This document shows positions 1 to 12,871 of a stretch of 64,000 nucleotides of DNA, piece by piece. The stretch's first letter is position 1, and each line of letters begins with the position of its first letter. The position numbers were made by a program, and so were the translations under genes. Source of the DNA: Candidatus Desulfobacillus denitrificans (GTDB lineage Bacteria; Pseudomonadota; Gammaproteobacteria; Burkholderiales; Rhodocyclaceae); contig AP021857.1 in NCBI GenBank assembly GCA_017347485.1, forward strand, positions 868,001 through 932,000. Reading direction: 5' to 3'. A model generated the notes under the pieces. That model worked only from the letters and a program-made list of their open reading frames with translations, was not told where the DNA came from and did not search any database.

Positions 1-1
1 C

Positions 2-523
2 GATGCCGAGCTGGCCCGGCTGGACGCCGGCAGCTGGCGCGGCGCGCAGTTCGCCGGCGAGCCGCTGCCGTCGTTCGGCGAAGCGGCCGAGCTGTGCCAG
101 GCGCTGGGCCTGTGGGCGAATGTCGAGATCAAGCCTTCCACCGGCCACGAGACGGAGACCGGCCGCAAGGCGGCGCTGGCGGCGCGCGAGCTGTGGTCGG
201 GCCTGCCTCCGCCGCTGCTGTCCTCGTTCTCCCTCGAGGCGCTGGCGGCCGCGCGCGAGGCCGCACCAGAATTGCCGCGCGGCCTGCTGTTCGTCGCGCC
301 GCCGGCCGACTGGCTGGCGACGTGCCGGCGCCTGGCGTGCGTTTCCCTGCATTGCAGCCGCGATCATTTCAGCCCGCCGCTGCTGGCCGAGGCACGGGCG
401 GCGCGCATCCCGCTGCTGCTGTACACGATCGACGATCCCGACGACGCCGGGGAGCTGCTGCGCCAGGGCGTGGCGGCGCTGTTCACCGACCGGCCCGACC
501 TCCTGCCGGCCCGGGCCGGCTGA
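2..523 (+). CDS. ugpQ: Glycerophosphodiester phosphodiesterase, C-terminal part (5' end outside window)
   Basis: This is the 3' part of a cytoplasmic glycerophosphodiesterase, which hydrolyses glycerophosphodiesters to glycerol 3-phosphate and an alcohol. The reading frame is open from the first base and stops at 521-523. Visible GDPD features are the VEIKPS segment (the Glu-x-Lys metal/substrate site), the HCSRDHFSP strand, the LLLYTIDDP strand and the terminal GVAALFTDRPDLL segment, which is the usual end of this TIM-barrel family. The N-terminal catalytic His pair lies before the window. It sits two genes away from convergent glpK, which fits use of glycerol phosphate products. The assignment to UgpQ rather than another GDPD is likely but not certain. 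Confidence 0.85.
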   Translation, partial: DAELARLDAGSWRGAQFAGEPLPSFGEAAELCQALGLWANVEIKPSTGHETETGRKAALAARELWSGLPPPLLSSFSLEALAAAREAAPELPRGLLFVAPPADWLATCRRLACVSLHCSRDHFSPPLLAEARAARIPLLLYTIDDPDDAGELLRQGVAALFTDRPDLLPARAG

Positions 524-633
524 AACGATTCCTTACACAAGTTACATCCGCGCCGTAATCGGCGCCGGGGGCCGGGCGTTATTCTGCGCATGGGACCGAC
601 CCATACCTTCAACATCTGCTCAAGGAGGCAAGC

Positions 634-996
634 ATGAAGATCAAGACCCTTTCCGCCGCCCTGCTGTTTTCCGCCCTGTCCCTGCCTGCGCTGGCGCAGG
701 TGGCGTCCACGCCGCGCATCGACCAGCGCCAGGCCAACCAGCAGCAGCGCATCGAACAGGGTGTGCAGTCGGGCGCGCTGACGCAGCAGGAAGCCGCCAG
801 ACTGCAGCACGGCCAGGAGCATGTTCAGAATATTGAAAACAAGGCGACGGCCGACGGCAAGGTGACGGCGAAAGAGCGCGCGCGCATCGAACATGCGCAG
901 GACGTTCAAAGCAAGCGCGTCTACCGCCAGAAGCATGACCGCCAGCATGACTTCAACCACGACGGAAGGATGGATCGCCCCGCCCGCAGGAAATAA
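634..996 (+). CDS. Small secreted protein of unknown function
   Basis: The 120-residue product begins with a clear Sec signal peptide (MKIKTLSAALLFSALSLPALAQ, cleavage after about residue 21). The mature part is short, charged and Gln/Arg/His-rich, and probably mostly helical. Residues about 105-114 (HDFNHDGRMD) resemble a single EF-hand-like Asp-rich loop. I do not recognise a named family. The start is well supported by an AAGGAGG ribosome site 6-7 bases upstream. It is a lone gene: a TTACA direct repeat lies about 90 bases upstream and a strong hairpin terminator lies just downstream. The likely location is the periplasm. Any role as a metal-binding or stress protein would be speculation. 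Confidence 0.8.
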   Translation: MKIKTLSAALLFSALSLPALAQVASTPRIDQRQANQQQRIEQGVQSGALTQQEAARLQHGQEHVQNIENKATADGKVTAKERARIEHAQDVQSKRVYRQKHDRQHDFNHDGRMDRPARRK

Positions 997-1011
997 TCGG
1001 CCGGGCAGTGC

Positions 1012-1038
1012 AAAAACGGCGCCAGCAGGCGCCGTTTT

Positions 1039-1039
<1 letters not shown>
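1012..1039. terminator. Bidirectional rho-independent terminator
   Basis: A perfect 12-bp inverted repeat (AAAAACGGCGCC / GGCGCCGTTTTT) with a 4-base AGCA loop. It has an A-run on one side and a T-run on the other. It lies between the end of the small secreted protein gene and the convergent end of glpK, overlapping the glpK stop by one base, so it can serve both. Confidence 0.9.
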
Positions 1040-2526
<1,487 letters not shown>

Positions 2527-2644
2527 GGATCGGCTCAATGAAGCGGCGGGATTGCCGTTGACGCTATGGTAACCTTGGCCGGGCGGAGGCAAGGAAAGGA
2601 TTCATGGGGAAGACGGGTCCGGACAGCGGCGGAGCGTTCTCGGC

Positions 2645-5600
2645 ATGCGCCTGAGGGCGAAGCTCGCGCTCGGCCTGACGGCCATGCTGGCCGTGCTGGT
2701 GCTGGCCATGGCCTGGCTGTCCTGGCTCGGCGTGCGCGACGAAATCCGCGCGGGCGCCGCCAAGCAGCTGTTCTCCCTCGTCAGCTATGCCGCCCAGGGC
2801 ATGGACAACGATTTGCGCCTCGCCACCGACACGGTGCGCGCCGTCGCCCAGAGCGTGCCGGCAGAGGCAGTCGGGTCGCCGGCGGCCCTGGCGCAGTACA
2901 TGGGCCGGCTGCCCATGCCGATGGGCGGTTTCGAGCGCTGCATCGCGATTGCCCCGGACGGATGGCCCCTGGCCCAGCAGCCCGAGCAGCCGCCGATCGG
3001 CAACCAGAGCTTTGCCGGGCGGGAATATTTCCGGCGGGCGATGGCGGAGCGCCAGGCGGTGATATCCCGGCCCTTCCTCGGCACCATCAGCCGCCTGCCC
3101 GTGGTGGCCATCGCCGTGCCGCGGATTGGCACGGACGGCGCCGTCGAGCTGGTGCTGCAGTGCAGCTTCAGCCTGAATCACGAGCGGATCTTCGGCGAGG
3201 TGCAGAGCGCGCGCATCGGCCGGTCGGGTTACCTCTACGTCGCCACGCGGGAAGGCCAGATCCTGCTGCATCCCGACCGCGCGCGCATCCTTGCCGACGC
3301 GACCAGTGGCGGCGCCAACGCGCCGGCCGGCAAGGCCGGCGACGGCTTCGAGGGCACCGAGGAAGGCGAGAACAGCGCCGGCGTGCGCGCCCTGATGAGC
3401 GTCAGGCAGCTGCGGGCGGCCAACTGGTTCGTCGCCGCCGTGTATCCGCTGGAGGAAGCCTACGCGCCGCTGCGCGAGGCGGGCCGCCGCGTCATCCTTC
3501 TCAACGTGCTGGTCCTGCTGGCCTGCGCCGCCTGTGCCTGGCTGCTCGCCGGCCTGCTGGTGCGCCCGCTGGAGCGCCTGACCCGCCACGTCGGCGTGCT
3601 GCGCGAGCGGCCGCAGACGGTCGTGCATCAGCTGCCCCTGCGCAACGACGAGATCGGCGCCCTGGCGATGTCCTTCAACGGCCTGCTGGCCGAGCTGCGC
3701 GAACGCGAGAACAGCCTGCGCGCCTCGGAGGAAAAATTTACCAAGGCCTTCCATGCCATTCCCGACTTCGTCTCCATCACCCGGCTGCGCGACGGGCTGG
3801 TGCTCGACGTGAACGAGGGCTTCGAGAAGCTGACCGGCTATTCGGCGGCCGAGATCGTCGGCCGCAGCTTCGTCGACATCGGGCTGTGGGCCGACCCGGT
3901 CGAGCGCGCCGGGATGGTGGCCAGAATCATGCGGGACGGCGCCGAGCACGATGCCGTGCATCACTTCAAGACCAAGTCCGGCGAGGCGCGCACCGTGCTT
4001 GGCTCCGCCGTGCGCATCGACATCGGCGGCGAGCCCTGCCTGATCGCCATCGCGCGCGACGTCACCGAGCAGCTGCGCACCCAGGAAGCGCTGCGCCAGT
4101 CCGAGGAGAAATTCTCCAAGGTCTTCCATGCCAGCCCGGACGCCATCGTCGTCACGCGGCCGCGGGATGGCATGGTGATCGAGGCCAATGAGGGTTTCAG
4201 CCAGCTGACCGGCCATGACGCCGACGAGGTCATCGGCGGCTCGATCGTCGACACGCTGCGCATCTGGGACGACCCGGCTTTGCGCCAGAGGTTCGTCGAA
4301 ATCCTGAAGCGGGATGGCCGGGTGAGCGGCTTCGAGCACGACATCCGCCGCAAGGACGGCGAGCTGCGGCATTGCACGGCCTCCGCCGTCGCCATCGACA
4401 TCGGCGGCGAGCCCTGCGTGATCACCATCGTGCGCGACGTCACGCTACAGCGCCTCCAGCAGGAAGCGCTGAAGGCCTCCGAGGAGCGTTTCGCCAAGGC
4501 CTTCAACGCGAATCCCAACTACGCCACCATCAGCCGGCTGGCGGATGGCCGCTACACCGCCATCAATCCGAGCTTCGAGCGCATGACAGGCTGGAGGGCG
4601 CAGGATGTGCTCGGCCGCACGGCGACGGAGATCGGCCTCTGGGCCGACCCCGCTGATCGGGAGGAGCTGGTGCGCCGGCTGAAGGAGGACGGCGAGTGGC
4701 ATGGGTTCAGGGTGCGCCTCGTCAAGAAGAGCGGCGAAATCATGCTCGCCGAAGGCACCTGCGTACTGAGCGAGATCGGCGGCGAGCAGCAGATCATCGC
4801 CATCGGACGCGACATCACCGAGATGCAGCGCGCCGAAGATGCGCTGCGCCAGTCCGAGGAGAAATTCTCCAAGGTCTTCCATGCCAGCCCGGACTGGATT
4901 TTCATCGTCCGCGTGGAAGACGGCCTCATCCTCGATGCCAACGAGGGCTTCGCGCGCCTGAGCGGCTATTCGATCGACGAAGCCCTCGGCCGGCTCAGCA
5001 CCGACCTCGGTCTTTGGGCCAATCCGGAGATGCGGGCGCGCTTCAGGGCCGAACTCGAATCGAAGGGCAGCGTCAGCAATTACGAGTTCGTCATGCGCCG
5101 CAAGGACGGCAATCTGCGCGACATGCTGATGTCCTCGGTGGCCATCGACATCGGCGGCACCGCCTGCCTGATCTCCATCTGCCGGGACATCACCGACCAG
5201 CGCCGCGCCGAAGAAGAAATCCGCAACATCAACGTCGCCCTCGAGCATCGCGTGCAGGAGCGCACCGCCAAACTGGAGGAAACCGTGCGCGAGATGGAGA
5301 GCTTCAGCTATTCCATCTCGCACGACCTGCGCGCGCCGCTGCGCGCCATCGCCGGCTACGCCAAGATCATCGACGAGGATTACGCGGCGCAGTTCGACGC
5401 CGAGGGCCGGCGCCTGCTCGAGCGCATCGCCGGCGGGGCGGTCCGCATGGGAGAGCTGATCGACGACCTGCTCGATTTCGCGCGCATCGGCCGCGCCGAG
5501 CTGAAGCGCGCGCCCATCGACATGGCGGGCCTGGCGCGCGAGGTGCTCGCCGAGCTGCCCGAGGCCGCCGGCGGGCGGAAGCTCGAGGTGCGCATCGGGG

Positions 5601-5959
5601 CCATGCCGATGGCCAGCGCGGACCGCAGCCTGGTGCGGCAGGTGTGGTCGAACCTGCTGTCCAATGCGCTGAAGTACACGCGCCGCTGCGATGCCGCCCT
5701 CATCGAGGCCGGCGGCCGCGAAGAGAGGGGCGAGGCGCACTATTTCGTGCGCGACAACGGCGCCGGCTTCGACATGGCCTATGCCGACAAGCTGTTCCGC
5801 GTCTTCCAGCGCCTGCACCGCGACGCCGACTTCGAGGGCACCGGCGTCGGCCTGGCCATCGTCGCCCGCATCGTGGAGCGCCACGGCGGGCGGGTCTGGG
5901 CCGAAAGCGCGCCCGGGCAGGGCGCCACCTTCCACTTCACCCTGCCGCTGGCGAGCTGA
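2645..5959 (+). CDS. Membrane sensor histidine kinase with Cache-type sensor, HAMP and four PAS domains
   Basis: The 1104-residue product has a first membrane segment at about 8-28, a periplasmic double-Cache-like region at about 30-280, and a second membrane segment at about 283-305. A HAMP linker (about 306-360) follows, then four PAS/PAC units (about 365-480, 485-600, 607-725, 730-850). After a short coiled coil (EHRVQERTAKLEE) comes a HisKA domain with H-box SISHDLRAPL (His about 893). The HATPase domain has N-box WSNLLSNALKYT, G1 DNGAGFD and G2 GTGVGLAI. There is no receiver domain and no response regulator nearby, so it is an orphan kinase of unknown signal. PAS units 2 and 4 share a 54-bp identical DNA block. 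The gene is divergent from glpK. Confidence 0.9.
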   Translation: MRLRAKLALGLTAMLAVLVLAMAWLSWLGVRDEIRAGAAKQLFSLVSYAAQGMDNDLRLATDTVRAVAQSVPAEAVGSPAALAQYMGRLPMPMGGFERCIAIAPDGWPLAQQPEQPPIGNQSFAGREYFRRAMAERQAVISRPFLGTISRLPVVAIAVPRIGTDGAVELVLQCSFSLNHERIFGEVQSARIGRSGYLYVATREGQILLHPDRARILADATSGGANAPAGKAGDGFEGTEEGENSAGVRALMSVRQLRAANWFVAAVYPLEEAYAPLREAGRRVILLNVLVLLACAACAWLLAGLLVRPLERLTRHVGVLRERPQTVVHQLPLRNDEIGALAMSFNGLLAELRERENSLRASEEKFTKAFHAIPDFVSITRLRDGLVLDVNEGFEKLTGYSAAEIVGRSFVDIGLWADPVERAGMVARIMRDGAEHDAVHHFKTKSGEARTVLGSAVRIDIGGEPCLIAIARDVTEQLRTQEALRQSEEKFSKVFHASPDAIVVTRPRDGMVIEANEGFSQLTGHDADEVIGGSIVDTLRIWDDPALRQRFVEILKRDGRVSGFEHDIRRKDGELRHCTASAVAIDIGGEPCVITIVRDVTLQRLQQEALKASEERFAKAFNANPNYATISRLADGRYTAINPSFERMTGWRAQDVLGRTATEIGLWADPADREELVRRLKEDGEWHGFRVRLVKKSGEIMLAEGTCVLSEIGGEQQIIAIGRDITEMQRAEDALRQSEEKFSKVFHASPDWIFIVRVEDGLILDANEGFARLSGYSIDEALGRLSTDLGLWANPEMRARFRAELESKGSVSNYEFVMRRKDGNLRDMLMSSVAIDIGGTACLISICRDITDQRRAEEEIRNINVALEHRVQERTAKLEETVREMESFSYSISHDLRAPLRAIAGYAKIIDEDYAAQFDAEGRRLLERIAGGAVRMGELIDDLLDFARIGRAELKRAPIDMAGLAREVLAELPEAAGGRKLEVRIGAMPMASADRSLVRQVWSNLLSNALKYTRRCDAALIEAGGREERGEAHYFVRDNGAGFDMAYADKLFRVFQRLHRDADFEGTGVGLAIVARIVERHGGRVWAESAPGQGATFHFTLPLAS
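4088..4141 (+). repeat. 54-bp internal direct repeat, copy 1 (PAS linker)
   Basis: Identical to 4841-4894. It encodes the ALRQSEEKFSKVFHASPD entry of a PAS domain. The exact identity suggests recent duplication of a PAS unit or gene conversion. Confidence 0.9.
4841..4894 (+). repeat. 54-bp internal direct repeat, copy 2 (PAS linker)
   Basis: Second copy of the block at 4088-4141, about 750 bp downstream, at the entry to the fourth PAS domain. Confidence 0.9.
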
Positions 5960-5970
5960 CACGGCTTCGA

Positions 5971-5979
5971 TGCTAAAAT
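5971..5979 (+). promoter_or_regulatory. Probable alaS promoter, extended -10
   Basis: TGCTAAAAT, an extended -10 (TGn + TAAAAT), followed by TTCAGC, 41 bases before the alaS ATG. Similar TAAAAT or TATAAT boxes followed by TTCGC-like sequence precede several other genes here. No convincing -35 is seen. Confidence 0.5.
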
Positions 5980-6019
5980 TTCAGCTTTGCGCCCCCGTGC
6001 GCGACCCGTTCCGTTTGCC

Positions 6020-8631
<2,612 letters not shown>

Positions 8632-8632
<1 letters not shown>

Positions 8633-9111
8633 TGCGCTTTTGCCCGCGCTGCGCCTCCCCGCTTGTCGAGTGCGAGATGGCCGGGCGCGCGCGCCTGGCC
8701 TGTCCGAATTCCGCCTGCGCTTACGTCTTCTGGGACAATCCGCTGCCGGTGCTGGCCGGCCTGGTCGAGCGCGACGGGCTGGTGGTGCTGGCGCGCAACC
8801 ATGCCTGGCCGGAGAAGATGTTCGGCCTCGTCACCGGCTTCATGGAACGCGACGAGACGCCCGAGGAGGGCGTGGCACGCGAAGTGCGCGAGGAGCTCGG
8901 CCTCGTCGTGCGCTCCGCCAGCCTGATCGGCCTCTACCCTTTCCAGCGCAAGAACGAACTCATCCTCGCCTATCATGTCGTGGCCGAGGGCGAGATCGTC
9001 TTGAACGAGGAACTCGCCGAGTTCCGCCTCATCCCGCCGGAGAAGCTGCGCCCCTGGGATTTCGGCACGGGCCTGGCGATCCGCGACTGGCTGGCGCGCA
9101 GAACGGCATGA
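8632..9111 (+). CDS. Nudix hydrolase with N-terminal zinc ribbon (NudC-like short form)
   Basis: The 159-residue protein has an N-terminal zinc ribbon (C4, C7, C24, C29) followed by a Nudix fold. The Nudix box begins at Gly69 (GFMERDE...REVREELG), with the required Gly, Glu and REVxEELG residues. The zinc ribbon resembles that of NADH pyrophosphatase NudC, but the N-terminal domain of full-length NudC is absent. The substrate is therefore unknown, probably a nucleoside diphosphate linked to another group. Its start overlaps the alaS stop, and its own stop overlaps the next start (ATGA), indicating translational coupling. Confidence 0.85.
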
Positions 9112-9701
9112 TCGCGGACAAGCAACGCTTCGACGCGACTATCGCCGCCTTCGACGCCGCCAACGCCGAAGATCCCAACCGCGACGAGGGCCAGCCCAAG
9201 GAACTGCTCTACGCGCGGCGCATGAGCGCCATGCTGGCACGCTTCGCCCCCGACGCCCCGGAGGCCGTGCGCCTCGCCGCGCGCGCCCAGCACCTCCAGC
9301 GCTGGAAGACGCCGCGCACGAGCTATCCCGCGGACCGCCAGGGCTACCTGCAGTGGCGCAGCGGCCTCTACCGGTTCCACGCCGAGACCGCCGGCCGCAT
9401 CCTGCGGGAAAACGGCTACGACGCCGAGACCACCGAGCGCGTCCAGGCGGCCGTCGGCAAGAAGGCGCTCAAGCTGAACGCCGACACGCAGCTGCTGGAG
9501 GACACCGCCGACCTCGTCTTCCTCGAGCACTATCTCGCCGGCTTCATGGCCCGGCATGCCGACTACAGCGAAGGGAAGTGGCTCGACATTCTGCGCAAGA
9601 CCTGGCAGAAGATGTCGCCCGGGGCGCGCGAATTCGTCCTCGCCGGAAAAGTCAGTCTCCCCGAGACGGCGCAGCCGCTTCTTCTGAAGGCTATCAGCTA
9701 G
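9108..9701 (+). CDS. DUF4202 family protein
   Basis: A 197-residue soluble protein beginning MIADKQRFDATIAAFDAANA. The segments FDAANAEDPN, KELLYARRMSAML, LAARAQHLQRWKTPRTSYPADRQGYLQWR and LEDTADLVFLEHYLAGF are typical of the DUF4202 family, whose function is unknown. The His/Arg-rich AQHLQRW motif recalls HD-type metal sites, but I would not assign an activity. It is coupled to the Nudix gene by a 4-base overlap. Its stop overlaps the convergent EAL-HDOD gene by 8 bases. It contains the only copy of the dispersed GACTGACTTTT word lying antisense inside a coding region. Confidence 0.8.
   Translation: MIADKQRFDATIAAFDAANAEDPNRDEGQPKELLYARRMSAMLARFAPDAPEAVRLAARAQHLQRWKTPRTSYPADRQGYLQWRSGLYRFHAETAGRILRENGYDAETTERVQAAVGKKALKLNADTQLLEDTADLVFLEHYLAGFMARHADYSEGKWLDILRKTWQKMSPGAREFVLAGKVSLPETAQPLLLKAIS
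9647..9657 (-). repeat. Dispersed word GACTGACTTTT, copy 2
   Basis: Minus-strand GGAGACTGACTTTTCCGG inside the plus-strand DUF4202 gene, antisense to it. Confidence 0.85.
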
Positions 9702-10932
9702 AGCCCTGCTGGCCGATGTTGTTGGCCCAGGCGAGCGCTTGGGCGAGAAGGGCGTTGATGCGCTCGTTGTCGGGACCGGGCAGCTCGGCGACGAGGGCGA
9801 AGCAGGACTCCATGTCGCCTTCCTCCTGCCGCTCGGCCAGCAGCAGCATCCTGCCCAGCACGCCTTCGCGCCGCTCCAGCGCCTCGCGCACGTCCGGCGC
9901 GACGCTGAGGCTGGCGACGATCTCGCCGATCGGCACCTGCAGCAGGGCCGGCATCAGCGACATGATGCCGGTCATGAAGGCGCGGTCCTCGAAGTCGCGG
10001 CTCGAACCCATCAGGTCGCCGGCGAGCAGCTCGAGAAAGCGCCCGCGCGTGGCGGCCAGCTGCAGCAGCGGGTTGGCGCCGCCGCCGGACGGATTGGTGA
10101 ACAGCAGCAGTTGCAGCCAGCGCTGCAGCTGGCGGCGGCCGAGCACGGTGATGGCGTGGCGCAGCGAGGCGATCTTCTGGCGCAGGCCCGAGGCCGCCGA
10201 GTTGGTCAGGCGCATCAGATTCAGCGTCAGCCCGGGCGCCTGCTTGAAGACATCCTCGATCTGCGGCGTGTCGGCGTCGTCGAGCACCAGGCCGAGCAGC
10301 CGCATCAGCACCAGTTCGGAATGCGACAGCTTCTTGCCGGCGATGATGGCCGGCTTGGCGAAGTAATAGCCCTGGAACAGCTCGAAGCCGAGCTCGCGGC
10401 AGACCTTTACCTGCGCCTCGTCGTCCACCTTTTCGGCCAGCAGCCTGACTTTCCAGGGGCGCAGCGCGGCCACCGTGCGATGCAGCGCGGCGGCCTCCAT
10501 GCCCATCAGGTCCACCTTGACGATGTCGGCCAGTTCGAGCAGCGGCTTGTGCCGCTCCTCGAAGGCGACGAAGTCGTCCAGCGCCAGGGTGAAGCCCTTC
10601 TCCTTCAGTTCGCGGCAGCGGCTGACGACTTCGGGCGTGATGTCGACGGTTTCGAGGACTTCGAGGACGAATTTCTCGCGCGGCAGCAGCTCGATGGCGT
10701 CGCTCGCCAGCATGCGCGCGTCGAGGTTGACGAAGCCGAGGTAGGGGCCGAGCGCCGCCTCCAGGCCGAGTTCCGAGAAGACATGGCTGAGGACGGTGGC
10801 CGTGGCGGCGAGGTCGTCGGTGACCTGCGCGCGGTTCTGCGCGCCGCTGCGGAACAGCAGCTCGTAGGCGTAGAGCTGCTGCTCGCGGTCGAGGATCGGC
10901 TGGCGGCCGATGAAGATTTCCTGGGCGGACAT
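9694..10932 (-). CDS. EAL-HDOD two-domain signalling protein
   Basis: The 412-residue cytoplasmic protein has an N-terminal EAL-like domain (about 1-200, starting MSAQEIFIGRQPILDREQQLYAYELLFR) and a C-terminal HDOD domain (about 205-395, with LMRLTNSAASGLRQKIASL and an HAITVLG segment). The EAL part has YELLFR in place of the EAL signature and lacks the usual series of metal-binding Glu/Asp. It is therefore probably not an active c-di-GMP phosphodiesterase and more likely a scaffold or regulator, as proposed for the YuxH/CdgJ class. The start has clear similarity. Transcription is convergent with the DUF4202 gene. Confidence 0.85.
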   Translation of the reverse strand: MSAQEIFIGRQPILDREQQLYAYELLFRSGAQNRAQVTDDLAATATVLSHVFSELGLEAALGPYLGFVNLDARMLASDAIELLPREKFVLEVLETVDITPEVVSRCRELKEKGFTLALDDFVAFEERHKPLLELADIVKVDLMGMEAAALHRTVAALRPWKVRLLAEKVDDEAQVKVCRELGFELFQGYYFAKPAIIAGKKLSHSELVLMRLLGLVLDDADTPQIEDVFKQAPGLTLNLMRLTNSAASGLRQKIASLRHAITVLGRRQLQRWLQLLLFTNPSGGGANPLLQLAATRGRFLELLAGDLMGSSRDFEDRAFMTGIMSLMPALLQVPIGEIVASLSVAPDVREALERREGVLGRMLLLAERQEEGDMESCFALVAELPGPDNERINALLAQALAWANNIGQQGSS

Positions 10933-10963
10933 TCCCCTGTTATCGGCCCCGCGGCGGGGATCT

Positions 10964-12340
10964 TTAGAAGGCCTGCAAAAGATCCGGCCGCGCCTGGCGC
11001 AGCACGCGGCGGAAATCCGCCTGGATGCGCGAGAGCGCCGCGGCGTCGTCGGCCTCGAAGCGCAGCACCAGCACCGGCGTGGTGTTGGAGGCGCGCATCA
11101 GGCCGAAGCCGTCGGCGTATTCCACGCGCAGGCCGTCGAGGGTGATCACCTCGAGGGCGCCTTCGAACTTCGCCGTCTTCTGCAACTCGGCGACGAGGGC
11201 GTGCGGCTCGCCTTCGCGCATCTTCAGGTTCAGCTCCGGCGTGGACACCGCGTTGGGCAGGTGCTTCAGCGGCCAGTTGGCGTCCTTCCAGCGCGAGACG
11301 ATCTCCAGCAGCCGCGCACCGGCGTAGAGGCCGTCGTCGAAGCCGTACCAGCGCTCCTTGAAGAAGGTATGGCCGCTCATCTCGCCGGCGAGCGGGGCGC
11401 CGGTTTCCTTCAGCTTGGCCTTGATCAGGGCGTGGCCGGTCATCCACATCAGCGGGCGGCCGCCCTGGTGGCGGATCGAGCGCGCCAGGTTGCGCGAGCA
11501 CTTCACGTCGTAGAGGATCTGCGCGCCGGGGTTGCGCGTGAGCACGTCGGCGGCGAAGAGCATCAGCTGGCGGTCCGGATAGATGATCTCGCCGTCCTTG
11601 GTCACCACGCCGAGGCGGTCGCCGTCGCCGTCGAAGGCCAGCCCCAGCTCGGCGTCGGTCTCGCGCAGGGCGCGGATGACGTCCTTCAGGTTGTCCGGCT
11701 TGGAGGGATCGGGGTGGTGGTTGGGGAAGTTGCCATCGACGTCGCAGTAGAGCTCGACCAGTTCGCAGCCCATGCGGCGGAAGAGTTCCGGCGCCACGGC
11801 GCCGGCGACGCCGTTGCCGCAGTCGACGACGACCTTCATTTTTCTGGACAGCTTCACGTCGGAGACGATGCGCGCGAGATAGTCGGCGCGCACGTCCACC
11901 GCCTTGATCCGGCCCGTGCCCTCGGCGAGGCGGCCTTCGACGATCCGCTTGCGCAGCGCCGTGATGGCGGTGCTGTGCAGGGTATCGCCGGCGAGCATGA
12001 TCTTGAAGCCGTTGTAGTCGGGCGGGTTGTGGCTGCCGGTGACCATCACCGCGCTGCCGGTCTTCAGGTGATGCGCGGCGAAATAGGCCAGCGGCGTCGG
12101 CACCATGCCGATGTCGGCGACGTCGACGCCGCTGGCGCAGATGCCTTCTATCAGGGCGCGCGAGAGTTCCGGGCCGGACAGCCGCCCGTCGCGGCCGACG
12201 ACGACGGTCTTGACTTTCCGCTGGCGCGCCTCGGCGCCGATGGCGCGGCCGATGGAAAGCACCGAGGCGCGCGTCAGCGTCTTGCCGACGATGCCGCGGA
12301 TGTCGTAGGCCTTGAAGATTTCGGGAGCGGGTATTTGCAT
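10964..12340 (-). CDS. algC: Phosphomannomutase/phosphoglucomutase
   Basis: Interconverts hexose 1- and 6-phosphates for LPS and exopolysaccharide precursors. From the ATG at 12340 it has 458 residues (MQIPAPEIFKAYDIRG). This start has a GAGG ribosome site six bases upstream, unlike the longer reading from 12367. Family motifs are the phosphoserine loop VTGSHNP, the metal loop DGDGDR, the sugar loop GEMSGH and the phosphate-binding C-terminal RASNTTPVL. Length and motif order match AlgC-type bifunctional enzymes, though a dedicated ManB or Pgm cannot be excluded. It lies upstream of a heptosyltransferase locus, consistent with cell-envelope sugar supply. Confidence 0.9.
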   Translation of the reverse strand: MQIPAPEIFKAYDIRGIVGKTLTRASVLSIGRAIGAEARQRKVKTVVVGRDGRLSGPELSRALIEGICASGVDVADIGMVPTPLAYFAAHHLKTGSAVMVTGSHNPPDYNGFKIMLAGDTLHSTAITALRKRIVEGRLAEGTGRIKAVDVRADYLARIVSDVKLSRKMKVVVDCGNGVAGAVAPELFRRMGCELVELYCDVDGNFPNHHPDPSKPDNLKDVIRALRETDAELGLAFDGDGDRLGVVTKDGEIIYPDRQLMLFAADVLTRNPGAQILYDVKCSRNLARSIRHQGGRPLMWMTGHALIKAKLKETGAPLAGEMSGHTFFKERWYGFDDGLYAGARLLEIVSRWKDANWPLKHLPNAVSTPELNLKMREGEPHALVAELQKTAKFEGALEVITLDGLRVEYADGFGLMRASNTTPVLVLRFEADDAAALSRIQADFRRVLRQARPDLLQAF

Positions 12341-12448
12341 GTCGACACCTCGTTCGATATTCGCCATTATCCCATCAACCCCGGTTGCCGAAGTAAGCCG
12401 GCGGCCGTTGCGGCAGCCGGGCGGGGGCGCGACGGGAAGGAAAGGCCG

Positions 12449-12871
12449 TCAATGCAGGGTGGCGGCGATGTCGGCGCTGATTTGCGCCGGCGCGCCGGAG
12501 GCGTGACGCGACAGCAGGTGCCAGCCCTGGGCGCCGCGCACATAGACGGTGCTGGCGATCACCGGCGGGCGCGGCATTTCCTCCCCCGGCACCGAGTAGT
12601 GCTCGTGGGCACTGAGCAGGGCGAGCAGGATGCCCTGGCGGCGCACCGCGTCGGAGAGGCGCACGCTGGCGCGCCGGCCGCTGGCGAAGATCTGCCGCCA
12701 GCTCTCGCGCACGGCGGCGAAGCCGGCGATGCGCTCGCCGTTCGGATGGACGCACAGCACTTCCTCGTCCTCGGCCCAGATGGCCATCATGGCGTCGAGG
12801 TCGGCGCGCTCGAGCGCGTCGTAGAAGGCCGCTTCGGCGTCCTGCGGCGTGGCGAAAAAGCGCATGGTCAT
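12449..12871 (-). CDS. SnoaL/NTF2-like protein (DUF4440-type)
   Basis: A 140-residue soluble protein with the compact NTF2-like pattern: DAEAAFYDALERADLDAMMAIW, HPNGERIAGFAAVRESWRQIF, and a C-terminal beta-rich part ending RHASG. Family members include ketosteroid isomerase-like enzymes and ligand-binding proteins. No catalytic residues are decisive here, so the substrate is unknown. Its ATG overlaps the end of waaF (ATGA), so it is coupled to the heptosyltransferase gene. Confidence 0.75.
   Translation of the reverse strand: MTMRFFATPQDAEAAFYDALERADLDAMMAIWAEDEEVLCVHPNGERIAGFAAVRESWRQIFASGRRASVRLSDAVRRQGILLALLSAHEHYSVPGEEMPRPPVIASTVYVRGAQGWHLLSRHASGAPAQISADIAATLH

Noticed and set aside
2645..5959. 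Hybrid kinase with receiver domain
   Set aside because: The protein ends right after the ATPase G2 box; no Asp-containing receiver follows and no regulator gene is adjacent.
12209..12218. TTGACTTTCC in the algC gene as a copy of the dispersed word
   Set aside because: It lacks the ACTGACT core and is compatible with chance.
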